From: Candidatus Cloacimonadota bacterium
Lineage (GTDB): Bacteria; Cloacimonadota; Cloacimonadia; Cloacimonadales; TCS61
Assembly: GCA_011372345.1 (NCBI GenBank)
Contig: DRTC01000190.1
Span: forward strand, 1-5,676
Length of the DNA: 5,676 nt
Reading direction: 5' to 3'
A program made the translations under genes and the position numbers. Under the pieces are notes generated by a model that saw only the letters and a list, made by a program, of their open reading frames with translations, made no database searches and was not told where the DNA came from. How positions within the stretch are numbered: the stretch's first letter is position 1; each line of letters starts with the position of its first letter. This document shows, in pieces, positions 1 to 5,676 of the stretch.

Positions 1-2139
1 ACTTAAAGGTTTTGAAGGCAAACTAAAACAAACTTCCGTACCTGTTCCCAATTCACTTTCTATTCGAATCTCACCGTCATTTTTCTCGATAAATTCTTTG
101 CAAAGGATCAAACCGAGTCCTGTCCCTTTTTCGTTATTCGTACCGGGAGTAGAGATTACTTCATCGATTTGAAAGATCTTCGATATTTGAATTTCGGACA
201 TTCCAACTCCGTTATCACAAATCGAGATTTCCAATTTGTCACCTATTTCTTTTTGTCGTATTTTTATCTCACCATTTTTTTCCGTAAATTTGATTGAATT
301 CGTAATCAAATTCTGCAGAACTGAATAGATCATATTTTTATCTGCAAAAACTCTCGTATTTTCTTTTATTTTGGAGATCAGGAGAATTTCTTTTTGAGCT
401 GATTTGGAATTCAACACTTTCAGAACATCCTGCATTATTTCAAAAATATCAAATTCCTGCGGTTCATAATGAATTCTACCGATTTGTATTCTCGACCATT
501 CCAGCAGATTTTCCAGTAATTTATATAGATTTTCAACAGAATCTTCCAATTCTTTGGAAACCATTTTGATCTCTTTTTTGTCCATTTCTTCAATGTTGGA
601 AAGAAGTTTTGTTCCCATCCTCAATGATGTAAAAGAATTTTTCAGATCGTGTGAGATAATCGAGAAAAATCGATCTCTGGTTTTATTCATGATCTCAAGT
701 TCATCTTTTTGTTTGCGAATGATCCGGTCTGCTTTCTCCAAGTCCGATAAGGTTTTTTTCTTCAAACGATATTGCTTATAAACAAGAACCATCGAAATGA
801 GGATGATCAAAGAAATGATGATCAAAAAATTCCTCAAAGATTTCTGGCGTGAAATAGCCAGTTCGTTGAATTCATTTTTCTGCCTGAGGATGACATTTTC
901 CTGCTCTTTTTTTTCGGTTTCGTATTTGGTTCTCATATCAGCAAATTGCTGATGTTTTTCTTCGCTGAAAACAGAGTCTTTCAGTGACATGTGTTTTTCC
1001 ATAAAAAGTAGTGCTTTTCGATAGTTTTCTGTTTCGGAATAAACATCAGAGATCGAGCTGTAATTATTGATCAGTAGCTGTTTATATTTAATTTTCTCTG
1101 CTAATTTATTGCTTTCCTCAAGGTATTTTAATGCTTTATCATAATTTTTCATTTCAGAATGAACCAGTCCAATATTGCTTAAAGTTGCTGCTGCTCCTAT
1201 TTTATCTTTTATCTCGAGTTGTATTTCTAATGCTTTTTGATAATATTGGAGTGCTTTCTCAAAATCACCTAATTTTTTATAAGAAATTCCTAATCCGTTT
1301 AAGGAAGCAGCAATTCCCTTTTTATTGTTCAGTTTTTCTTTTATTTTTAAAGATTTTTCCTGATATTCAATAGATTTTTTATAGTTTTTTTCATCCTTAA
1401 ACAACATTCCAATCCAGTTCAGGACAACGGCTTCACCCATTTTATTGCCAATTTCCTGGTATATTATCAATGCCTTTAAAAGATTTTCTCTCGCTTCTTC
1501 AATTTTTTCCCACTTTCGGTAAATCTTTCCAATCCCGATCATGGCATGAGCAATGTCTTCTTGATTTGAGAAATTTTCACTGTATTCCAATGCTCTTTGA
1601 AAATACTCTAAAGATTTTTTATATTCACCCCAATAGTAATATATTTGCCCGGTATTCATCAGCGGTAGCGTCAGGATTTCATCATTGATTCCTTTTCCGG
1701 TCTCGATAGATTCAAAATAATATTTGAGAGCTTTTTGATAATCTGTTTGAGCGTAATAAATTGAACCGAATCCATTTAAAATTTTCGAAATAATGCTTTT
1801 ATCACCAATTTCCCGGGCATATTTCATTGCTTTCTCAAGATATTCCAGAGCTTTTGTATAATCGTTCTGATGTTTATAATAAGTTGCATAAAAATAATAT
1901 ACAGCAGGTTTTTCAGAAATAATATTATATTTCTCGCATAACTCCAGAGCCTGATCAGCATAATCGAAACTTTTTTTAACTGATATATCAATGTTTTTAT
2001 CAGCCAATTCAATTAAAATTTGAACTTTTTCTTTACCTTTAGCATTTGATAAAGCCGTTTCCAGACTATCGATTACAGAGTTTGCACCAAAGATGGAAAT
2101 TGCGATCAGGGGAAAAAACAGCAGAAAAAATTTCTTCAT
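1..2139 (-). CDS. Periplasmic TPR-repeat sensor histidine kinase (partial, C-terminus off the left edge)
   Basis: The frame is open for 713 codons from ATG at 2139 to the window edge with no stop. The ATG is chosen because AAAGGA lies 6 bases upstream and a signal peptide follows at once (MKKFFLLFFPLIAISIFGA, probable cleavage after residue 19). Residues about 78-390 form eight TPR-like repeats of about 40 residues (for example 'GDFEKALQYYQKALEI'), expected in the periplasm. A charged, coiled-coil-like stretch (about 392-432) leads to one membrane helix (about 438-454), and a second charged helix (about 455-490) leads to the kinase core. The H box is FFSIISHDLKN with His497 as the predicted phosphorylation site. 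The N box is QNLITNSIKF (Asn610, Asn614), the G1 box DNGVGM (Asp642) and the G2 box GTGLGL (672-677), followed by the usual C-terminal strands, so the ATPase domain looks complete. It should autophosphorylate and pass phosphate to a response regulator not visible here. The signal is unknown; the TPR region may bind protein or peptide. The protein may stop just beyond the edge or continue into a receiver domain. Confidence 0.95.
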   Translation of the reverse strand, partial: MKKFFLLFFPLIAISIFGANSVIDSLETALSNAKGKEKVQILIELADKNIDISVKKSFDYADQALELCEKYNIISEKPAVYYFYATYYKHQNDYTKALEYLEKAMKYAREIGDKSIISKILNGFGSIYYAQTDYQKALKYYFESIETGKGINDEILTLPLMNTGQIYYYWGEYKKSLEYFQRALEYSENFSNQEDIAHAMIGIGKIYRKWEKIEEARENLLKALIIYQEIGNKMGEAVVLNWIGMLFKDEKNYKKSIEYQEKSLKIKEKLNNKKGIAASLNGLGISYKKLGDFEKALQYYQKALEIQLEIKDKIGAAATLSNIGLVHSEMKNYDKALKYLEESNKLAEKIKYKQLLINNYSSISDVYSETENYRKALLFMEKHMSLKDSVFSEEKHQQFADMRTKYETEKKEQENVILRQKNEFNELAISRQKSLRNFLIIISLIILISMVLVYKQYRLKKKTLSDLEKADRIIRKQKDELEIMNKTRDRFFSIISHDLKNSFTSLRMGTKLLSNIEEMDKKEIKMVSKELEDSVENLYKLLENLLEWSRIQIGRIHYEPQEFDIFEIMQDVLKVLNSKSAQKEILLISKIKENTRVFADKNMIYSVLQNLITNSIKFTEKNGEIKIRQKEIGDKLEISICDNGVGMSEIQISKIFQIDEVISTPGTNNEKGTGLGLILCKEFIEKNDGEIRIESELGTGTEVCFSLPSKPLS

Positions 2140-2145
2140 TTCATT

Positions 2146-2151
2146 TCCTTT
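2146..2151 (-). promoter_or_regulatory. Ribosome binding site of the histidine kinase
   Basis: On the minus strand AAAGGA stands 6 bases before the ATG at 2139. An ATG at 2144 reads into a stop two codons later (ATG AAA TGA), so this site supports the start at 2139. Confidence 0.7.
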
Positions 2152-2164
2152 GTTTTAATTAAGC

Positions 2165-2193
2165 AACAAAGGAAAGAATAGTAAAAAAGTCAA
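2165..2193 (-). promoter_or_regulatory. Weak candidate promoter for the histidine kinase
   Basis: TTGACT (2193-2188 on the minus strand) matches a -35 box. It lies between the terminator-like hairpin of the preceding gene and the kinase start. The hexamer 17 bases further on is TTTGTT, a poor -10. Position and the -35 match are the only support, so this is tentative. Confidence 0.2.
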
Positions 2194-2230
2194 GTGGGTT
2201 TTTTTAAAGGTCATACTTGAAAATCAGATA

Positions 2231-2299
2231 ACAAAAAAACCTCAATCATCTCAACGGTTATTATCAAGGGGGCAAGTAATTACCGTCAGGATTGAGGTT
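2231..2299 (-). terminator. Probable Rho-independent terminator of the secreted-protein gene
   Basis: AACCTCAATC (2238-2247) and GATTGAGGTT (2290-2299) form a perfect 10 bp stem. A second stem is nested in the loop: ACGGTTATTA (2254-2263) with TAATTACCGT (2277-2286), 9 of 10 bases pairing, around a 13-base loop with a run of five G (five C on the minus strand). On the minus strand the stem runs into seven T (2239-2233), which fits an intrinsic terminator for the gene ending at 2382. The two-tier stem is longer than usual for a terminator. On the plus strand the hairpin is followed only by a broken T-rich stretch. Confidence 0.6.
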
Positions 2300-2310
2300 A
2301 TTTATATTTC

Positions 2311-2382
2311 GGTGGAGGATTGTTCTTCCGTATTCATTGACTCTAATTTATGAGAGTATGAATCGTGAACAATTACTCCACC
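2311..2382 (-). repeat. Long imperfect hairpin beginning at the stop codon of the secreted-protein gene
   Basis: A 72-base imperfect palindrome. Outer stem: GGTGGAG (2311-2317) with CTCCACC (2376-2382). Second: ATTGTTC (2319-2325) with GAACAAT (2367-2373). Third: ATTCAT (2332-2337) with ATGAAT (2358-2363), extended by two pairs across a one-base bulge. Inner: ACTCT (2340-2344) with AGAGT (2353-2357), loop 2345-2352. About 27 pairs are interrupted by small bulges. Its first base on the minus strand is the G of the TAG stop. No T tract follows directly, so it is not itself a standard terminator. It may stabilise the mRNA 3' end, act with the adjacent terminator, or be a remnant of a palindromic mobile element. 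Confidence 0.6.
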
Positions 2383-5018
2383 TAAGGAATATGATACGCA
2401 GTGATCTTATAGAATTTTTTTACTTCCGATACCATGTTTGACCAAGTTGTTTCTGCAATACCAGAATCCTCTAAAATCCATTCAGCATACGGATCATTTG
2501 TGGAATAGATATTATATGTAACTCCGCTGATCGTATAACCTCCGGTATCGAGCGTAACTTCATCCCAGTTCAAGATCACATTTTCTTCATTTTTGGTTAT
2601 CGTCAGATTTTCAGGCATTAGCGGTGGATAAGATAGCGCTCCTCCACCGCCGTTATTCATTGCCCAAGGAGAAAAATGTTCGGTAGTATAATTTACAGAA
2701 TAAGGAGAAGAAGTGAAATACCAGGAATTAACAGAAACCTCTTCATCAAGATAATCAGGAATCCATTCTTGTCCGCCTTCCGGGATGTTCCAAAGTTGCA
2801 GATTATCATTACCGGCAGGAATTGGAGAAGTAAACTCAAAATTTACATTGCAGGGAAAAGCAGCGAAACTAATATCCGGTTTAATATTAAACCAGGCATC
2901 TAATGTATGTTCGGGATGAGGACATACAGGATCTTCTAAAGATAGATCGATGAGGACATTACCATAATTATCCCACCCGGAATAATCATGAGGATCGATA
3001 GTAATACTGACATTTTCAAAAAAATAGGTGAAAGGATCTCCTCGAAAACCAGGTAAATCCGAAAAATTATGCTGTATTTCACCTTCAGAAAGGTTATTCA
3101 AACTTAAAGAATTTTCAGAGCCAAACAGTCTGGTAACTCCCGAATTATCATATCCGACAATTAGATTCTCGGCAAATTCGGATGCTTCTCCAAAAGAAAG
3201 AGAAGATATATTTCCTGAATTCAAAGGTGAAGGAATATTGAATTCTCCACGAATACTATCCTGTCTTGGACTTTCCGCACCAATGATATAAATTCTTCCC
3301 TGTTCATTATGATTTACGGCAACCCAGAGAGCATTATCGTCTGTTTCCAGAGCAGAGCAAGCAGCGGAACCCCATAATCTGATCGTTGGATATCCACCGG
3401 TTGTGTATTTGATTCCAGTGTGATAAACAGTGTTTTTATCATATTTATCAGCGGAGCCTCTATCTCCGTTATAATTTACATCCTGATCGGAAAGATATAA
3501 GAAATTGTTCGTTATCACCATATCCGAAGGTTCGGCATTCTCAGACCACGAATAACCGGAATCTTCATCAGAATCAAATTCACCTTCATTAAGGAAATCG
3601 GAACTATCTTTGAAGACTTGGTACAAATCGAGATAAAATAATTCATCATCATTCGAGAACAATACATTTTTTACCGGTCTGTCTTGAGTGATAATATCAT
3701 AACTTTTAGTATTATCTTCCAAATTTACAACTGTGACAGCTCCGTAGCCTGAAGAATCCAGACCATTCGCTATTGCGAGATAAGTTTTTTCTTCTCTGCC
3801 GTTATCGATAACTTTTGCTTGAAGATCATACACGGTTGTACTTAATAATTGAACATAAGTTCTTTCATAATCCGTCCAGCCGCGATGTTTGTTTCTCTGG
3901 GAAATATCGGCAAAACAATCCCAACCTGTTCCATGAGGAGCAGGACTTTCATGGGCATCGTAAAACCAGGATTTGTCCAGAACAAAATCGATCACTCCCA
4001 CACCGAGCATATATCCACTGTAAGCTCCGCAATAGATCCTTCCATCTAAAGCATAGATCGTGTGTAAAGTATCCGCGACCATGTTCTGCTTATTTCCCGG
4101 ATCTCGTTCGTGATCGAAACTTTTAAATCTCATCCAGAGTTCATTATCGGAAGCATCGATGATATCCAAACCTTTATCGGTTGCCACGAGTATTGCCTGT
4201 TCGGGAAAATTATTTGTCGTTCCTCTGACGACACTTCCATAATTCCCAAAAGTGCTTGTTCCTGATCCTAATATAAAATCATCGATCTTTACTTCGATAT
4301 CGTTCGGATATTCACCATAATGATATATCATCGGGAAAACATCAAAATCTCCAAAATCCGTTACTTCCCCGATTTGATTCCAAATCCAGCCATTTTCTTC
4401 GTCCCATTCACAATAAGAAACAGAGCAAAATGAATTATATCTAATTATTTGAAGTTTTCCTTCCGTATCATCGGTTGGAATTTCATAACCTGTTTCATTA
4501 TTGATATAAACATCGGTTCCGTCGGCTTTTTTCCTTCGGGCAACGGAATATTGCTGATCATGATCGTTCACATTTACGATTGCAAACCTCAATTCACCGT
4601 CATCGTCGCAGACAAAATCCTTGAAACTAATCTGAATGACAAAGGTTCCGGAAAGTTCCCATTTATTTAATGAATAAATCCCTTTACCTTTATTAGTAGT
4701 TGGATATACACTTCCTGAAAGATCAACCCAATCATCATAAACCGGACTTCCAACACTTGGAATTTGCTGCCAGCGATTAGCATCCAGTTCCGTACCGGTA
4801 AAATCATCCGACGGATTGGACGGTTCCTGGTACCAACTTTTTGAAATATCATTTCTCCATTCATCACTGATGTTGTCTTGTGCAGTATCATAGAAAAAGA
4901 CATCATAAACATTGTCGCTTTGCAAGATCCCGTTTTCCACATTGTAGTCCGTAAAATCAAAAGCAGAGATCGATAGTTTCAAGAAAATTACTAAAATGAT
5001 AAATGTTATTTTTTTCAT
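2382..5018 (-). CDS. Secreted multidomain protein: signal peptide, lectin-like, propeller-like and FnIII regions
   Basis: I do not recognise a named gene. The frame runs to a TAG at 2384-2382. Two ATGs lie side by side at 5021 and 5018. AAGGAGG (5029-5023) is 1 base from the first and 4 from the second, so I chose 5018 (878 residues; 879 from 5021). Residues 1-19 (MKKITFIILVIFLKLSISA) are a signal peptide. About 71-254 starts 'DDFTGTELDANRW' and ends 'VKIDDFILGSG', resembling a concanavalin A/laminin-G-like beta-sandwich. About 270-632 has repeated short hydrophobic strand motifs ('ILVATDKGLDIID', 'ALWVAVNHNEQGRIYII', 'ENLIVGYDNSGVTRLFG'), suggesting a beta-propeller. About 655-790 is another beta-rich part ending 'TTEHFSPWAM', then a GGGG linker. 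Residues 797-878 form an FnIII-like domain ('NLTITKNEENVILNWDEV', 'YNIYSTNDPYAEW') ending at KITAYHIP. No catalytic motif, membrane anchor or recognisable C-terminal sorting domain is visible. It is probably extracellular or surface-associated and may bind carbohydrate or protein; the role is unknown. Confidence 0.93.
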   Translation of the reverse strand: MKKITFIILVIFLKLSISAFDFTDYNVENGILQSDNVYDVFFYDTAQDNISDEWRNDISKSWYQEPSNPSDDFTGTELDANRWQQIPSVGSPVYDDWVDLSGSVYPTTNKGKGIYSLNKWELSGTFVIQISFKDFVCDDDGELRFAIVNVNDHDQQYSVARRKKADGTDVYINNETGYEIPTDDTEGKLQIIRYNSFCSVSYCEWDEENGWIWNQIGEVTDFGDFDVFPMIYHYGEYPNDIEVKIDDFILGSGTSTFGNYGSVVRGTTNNFPEQAILVATDKGLDIIDASDNELWMRFKSFDHERDPGNKQNMVADTLHTIYALDGRIYCGAYSGYMLGVGVIDFVLDKSWFYDAHESPAPHGTGWDCFADISQRNKHRGWTDYERTYVQLLSTTVYDLQAKVIDNGREEKTYLAIANGLDSSGYGAVTVVNLEDNTKSYDIITQDRPVKNVLFSNDDELFYLDLYQVFKDSSDFLNEGEFDSDEDSGYSWSENAEPSDMVITNNFLYLSDQDVNYNGDRGSADKYDKNTVYHTGIKYTTGGYPTIRLWGSAACSALETDDNALWVAVNHNEQGRIYIIGAESPRQDSIRGEFNIPSPLNSGNISSLSFGEASEFAENLIVGYDNSGVTRLFGSENSLSLNNLSEGEIQHNFSDLPGFRGDPFTYFFENVSITIDPHDYSGWDNYGNVLIDLSLEDPVCPHPEHTLDAWFNIKPDISFAAFPCNVNFEFTSPIPAGNDNLQLWNIPEGGQEWIPDYLDEEVSVNSWYFTSSPYSVNYTTEHFSPWAMNNGGGGALSYPPLMPENLTITKNEENVILNWDEVTLDTGGYTISGVTYNIYSTNDPYAEWILEDSGIAETTWSNMVSEVKKFYKITAYHIP

Positions 5019-5022
5019 CATT

Positions 5023-5030
5023 CCTCCTTA
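5023..5030 (-). promoter_or_regulatory. Strong Shine-Dalgarno site of the secreted-protein gene
   Basis: TAAGGAGG on the minus strand is a near-perfect anti-16S match. Its distance is 1 base to the ATG at 5021 and 4 bases to the ATG at 5018. The former is too close for normal initiation, so this site favours the second Met. Confidence 0.75.
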
Positions 5031-5195
5031 AATTTCAGAATTTGCTAATACATACATCGTACCAGAACAAAATCTGATTTTTACAAATTTTTATATTTCT
5101 TTATGAGTTAAGAAGTTATGATGTTAAAAATTTATTTTTTGGGGAAAAATAAGATATTTAAATTTTACTTTATCGGAAAAATGTGCTATATGAAT
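5031..5195. other. Very AT-rich leader region without a gene
   Basis: This stretch upstream of the secreted-protein gene has no coding frame that looks real. It should contain that gene's promoter, but I found no -35/-10 pair at convincing spacing. A/T runs such as those at 5127-5152 may bend the DNA or act as an upstream element; that is inference. Confidence 0.4.
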
Positions 5196-5210
5196 GGTAC
5201 AGGTTGTACC
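5196..5210. repeat. Short inverted repeat, GGTACA/TGTACC
   Basis: Perfect 6 bp arms GGTACA (5196-5201) and TGTACC (5205-5210) around a 3-base spacer. GTACC/GGTAC also occurs nearby at 5217-5221 and near 5057. It could be an operator-like site or a small hairpin in the leader of the secreted-protein gene. Confidence 0.4.
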
Positions 5211-5250
5211 GGAAAGGGTACTGTTGGTGTGAAAAACTATGAGTAGATAA

Positions 5251-5272
5251 CATGCATGCCAGTTCATACATG
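5251..5272 (-). repeat. Hairpin CATGTATG/CATGCATG
   Basis: Read on the minus strand, CATGTATG (5272-5265) pairs with CATGCATG (5258-5251) around the loop AACTGG. One of the eight pairs is G-U in minus-strand RNA but C-A on the plus strand, so the fold is better in minus-strand RNA. Confidence 0.4.
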
Positions 5273-5279
5273 ATAAATC

Positions 5280-5307
5280 TTCTTATCCTTTTTTGAAAGG
5301 ATAAGAA
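5280..5307. repeat. Perfect 12 bp stem-loop
   Basis: TTCTTATCCTTT (5280-5291) and AAAGGATAAGAA (5296-5307) are perfect reverse complements with a 4-base loop. Neither strand has a proper T tract after the stem, so it is not a clean terminator. It could be an operator, an attenuator-like leader element or a remnant of a mobile-element end. Confidence 0.6.
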
Positions 5308-5366
5308 TTAATCTGAAAAAAATATTGAAAATGAGATTTTAACAGTAGGAAGCAATTTCAGCTACT

Positions 5367-5403
5367 GATTAGAGAACTAATCCGGATTCAGTTAAAACTG
5401 AAT
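5367..5403. repeat. Two adjacent small stem-loops
   Basis: GATTAG (5367-5372)/CTAATC (5377-5382) has a loop AGAA. ATTCAGTT (5386-5393)/AACTGAAT (5396-5403) has only a 2-base spacer. All arms pair perfectly, and three bases separate the two units. A 2-base loop is too tight for RNA without opening inner pairs, so the second may be a protein-binding palindrome. Confidence 0.5.
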
Positions 5404-5429
5404 ATCGAATCTTGCAGGAAAATTAGTAA

Positions 5430-5455
5430 TTGATTTGATTGAGCTATCAAATCAA
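5430..5455. repeat. Perfect 10 bp stem-loop TTGATTTGAT/ATCAAATCAA
   Basis: The arms at 5430-5439 and 5446-5455 pair perfectly around TGAGCT. The right arm overlaps the A run (T run on the minus strand) of the neighbouring terminator-like hairpin, so the two structures would form one after the other, or compete, in a minus-strand transcript. Confidence 0.5.
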
Positions 5456-5493
5456 AAAAATCGGACTCCCCGAGATTTACCGAAAAGTCCAAT
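5454..5493 (-). terminator. Terminator-like hairpin downstream of the transposase remnant
   Basis: On the minus strand, ATTGGACTTTTCG (5493-5481) pairs with CGGGGAGTCCGAT (5472-5460) around an 8-base loop. Four of the 13 pairs are G-U, and seven T follow (5460-5454, partly in the stem). The plus-strand RNA would have C-A mismatches at those four places, so the structure is specific to minus-strand transcripts. It lies just after the final stop of the transposase remnant. It would end transcription entering from the right, or belong to the end of the decayed element. Confidence 0.55.
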
Positions 5494-5503
5494 CATCTAA
5501 TTA

Positions 5504-5676
5504 CTATAAAGTTATAATAAACTTATCAACCATTAGTCTTACCGCTTTTGCCGGTCTTCCTAAATCTTCACTATACAGAGGTTTGAAGGTTTCATTGAGA
5601 CTGTCCCAAGCGATTACTTCGGCTAATTAACACAATGGGTGTGAAAGGTTGAGAATATTGGTAGATACATTTGAAA
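5504..5676 (-). pseudogene. Remnant of an IS5-type transposase N-terminus (interrupted, continues off the right edge)
   Basis: One minus-strand frame from 5674 reads SNVSTNILNLSHPLC, then a TAA stop at 5629-5627. It continues in the same frame as LAEVIAWDSLNETFKPLYSE, then DLGRPAKAVRLMV, and stops at TAG 5506-5504. This matches the conserved N-terminal part of IS5-group transposases, which typically reads like HPLxKLAxxIDW...F...LYSxxxGRPxKPxRLMVG. The TAA sits exactly where that motif has Lys, so one base change (AAA to TAA) explains it. After RLMV the protein departs from the family and ends, so the catalytic DDE part is missing. There is no functional product. The family call rests on motif recall, not on a database search. 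Confidence 0.75.

Noticed and set aside
554..1688. Plus-strand open frames opposite the kinase gene
   Set aside because: They are antisense to the conserved H box, membrane segment and TPR repeats, and have no convincing ribosome sites.
940..1910. A DNA tandem repeat of about 120 bases within the kinase gene
   Set aside because: The periodicity is explained by the 40-residue TPR units; the DNA copies have diverged and are not a nucleotide-level repeat array.
1824..2012. Minus-strand open frame of 62 codons
   Set aside because: It is out of frame with and fully inside the TPR region of the kinase, whose frame is continuous.
2238..2382. Integron attC-like recombination sites
   Set aside because: The two large hairpins resemble attC in size, but the ends lack the RYYYAAC / GTTRRRY boxes and no integrase or cassette layout is visible.
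3815..4126. Plus-strand open frames inside the secreted-protein gene
   Set aside because: They are antisense to a coherent 878-residue protein with signal peptide and domain motifs, and their translations look unstructured.
4667..4960. Minus-strand open frame of 97 codons
   Set aside because: It lies in another frame within the secreted-protein gene, has no own ribosome site, and shows the odd Met-rich composition of a shadow.
5160..5250. A riboswitch in the leader of the secreted-protein gene
   Set aside because: The purine-rich stretch and the small GGTACA hairpin recalled an aptamer, but I could not match conserved core bases of any known class.
5439..5630. Plus-strand open frame of 63 codons
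   Set aside because: It is the antisense shadow of the transposase remnant; the recognisable protein motif (LAEVIAW, GRPAKAVRLMV) is on the minus strand.

Overview
The window is AT-rich bacterial DNA and every gene I can support lies on the minus strand. Both long genes encode exported proteins. A periplasmic-TPR histidine kinase, a secreted protein ending in an FnIII-like domain with a 'YNIYSTNDPYAEW'-type core, and clear Shine-Dalgarno sites (AAGGAGG, AAAGGA) together suggest Candidatus Cloacimonadota or a relative near the FCB group. Typical Bacteroidota usually lack strong Shine-Dalgarno sites, which argues against them. This placement is inference; the window has no taxonomic marker gene.

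Layout in the direction of minus-strand transcription (right to left). (1) 5504-5676: remnant of an IS5-type transposase N-terminus, with an in-frame stop inside its conserved motif and a second stop soon after. (2) 5454-5493: a terminator-like hairpin with a T tract that pairs well only in minus-strand RNA. (3) 5022-5453: about 430 bases without a gene. The right half holds six more inverted repeats and the left half is very AT-rich leader. (4) 2382-5018: a secreted protein of about 878 residues, with a signal peptide, lectin-like, propeller-like and beta-sandwich regions, and a C-terminal FnIII. (5) 2140-2381: a spacer with two long hairpins. One starts in the stop codon of the secreted-protein gene; the other ends in a T tract and is the probable terminator. 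(6) 1-2139: a sensor histidine kinase with signal peptide, eight TPR-like repeats, one membrane helix and a complete HisKA/HATPase core. It is still open at the left edge.

The secreted protein and the kinase are co-directional but are separated by 242 bases that include a probable terminator, so they are probably separate transcription units. Nothing in the sequence links their functions. No response regulator is visible; one could lie beyond the left edge. I found no tRNA, rRNA, CRISPR array or complete mobile element. The least ordinary parts are the hairpin-rich spacers and the decayed transposase next to one of them.
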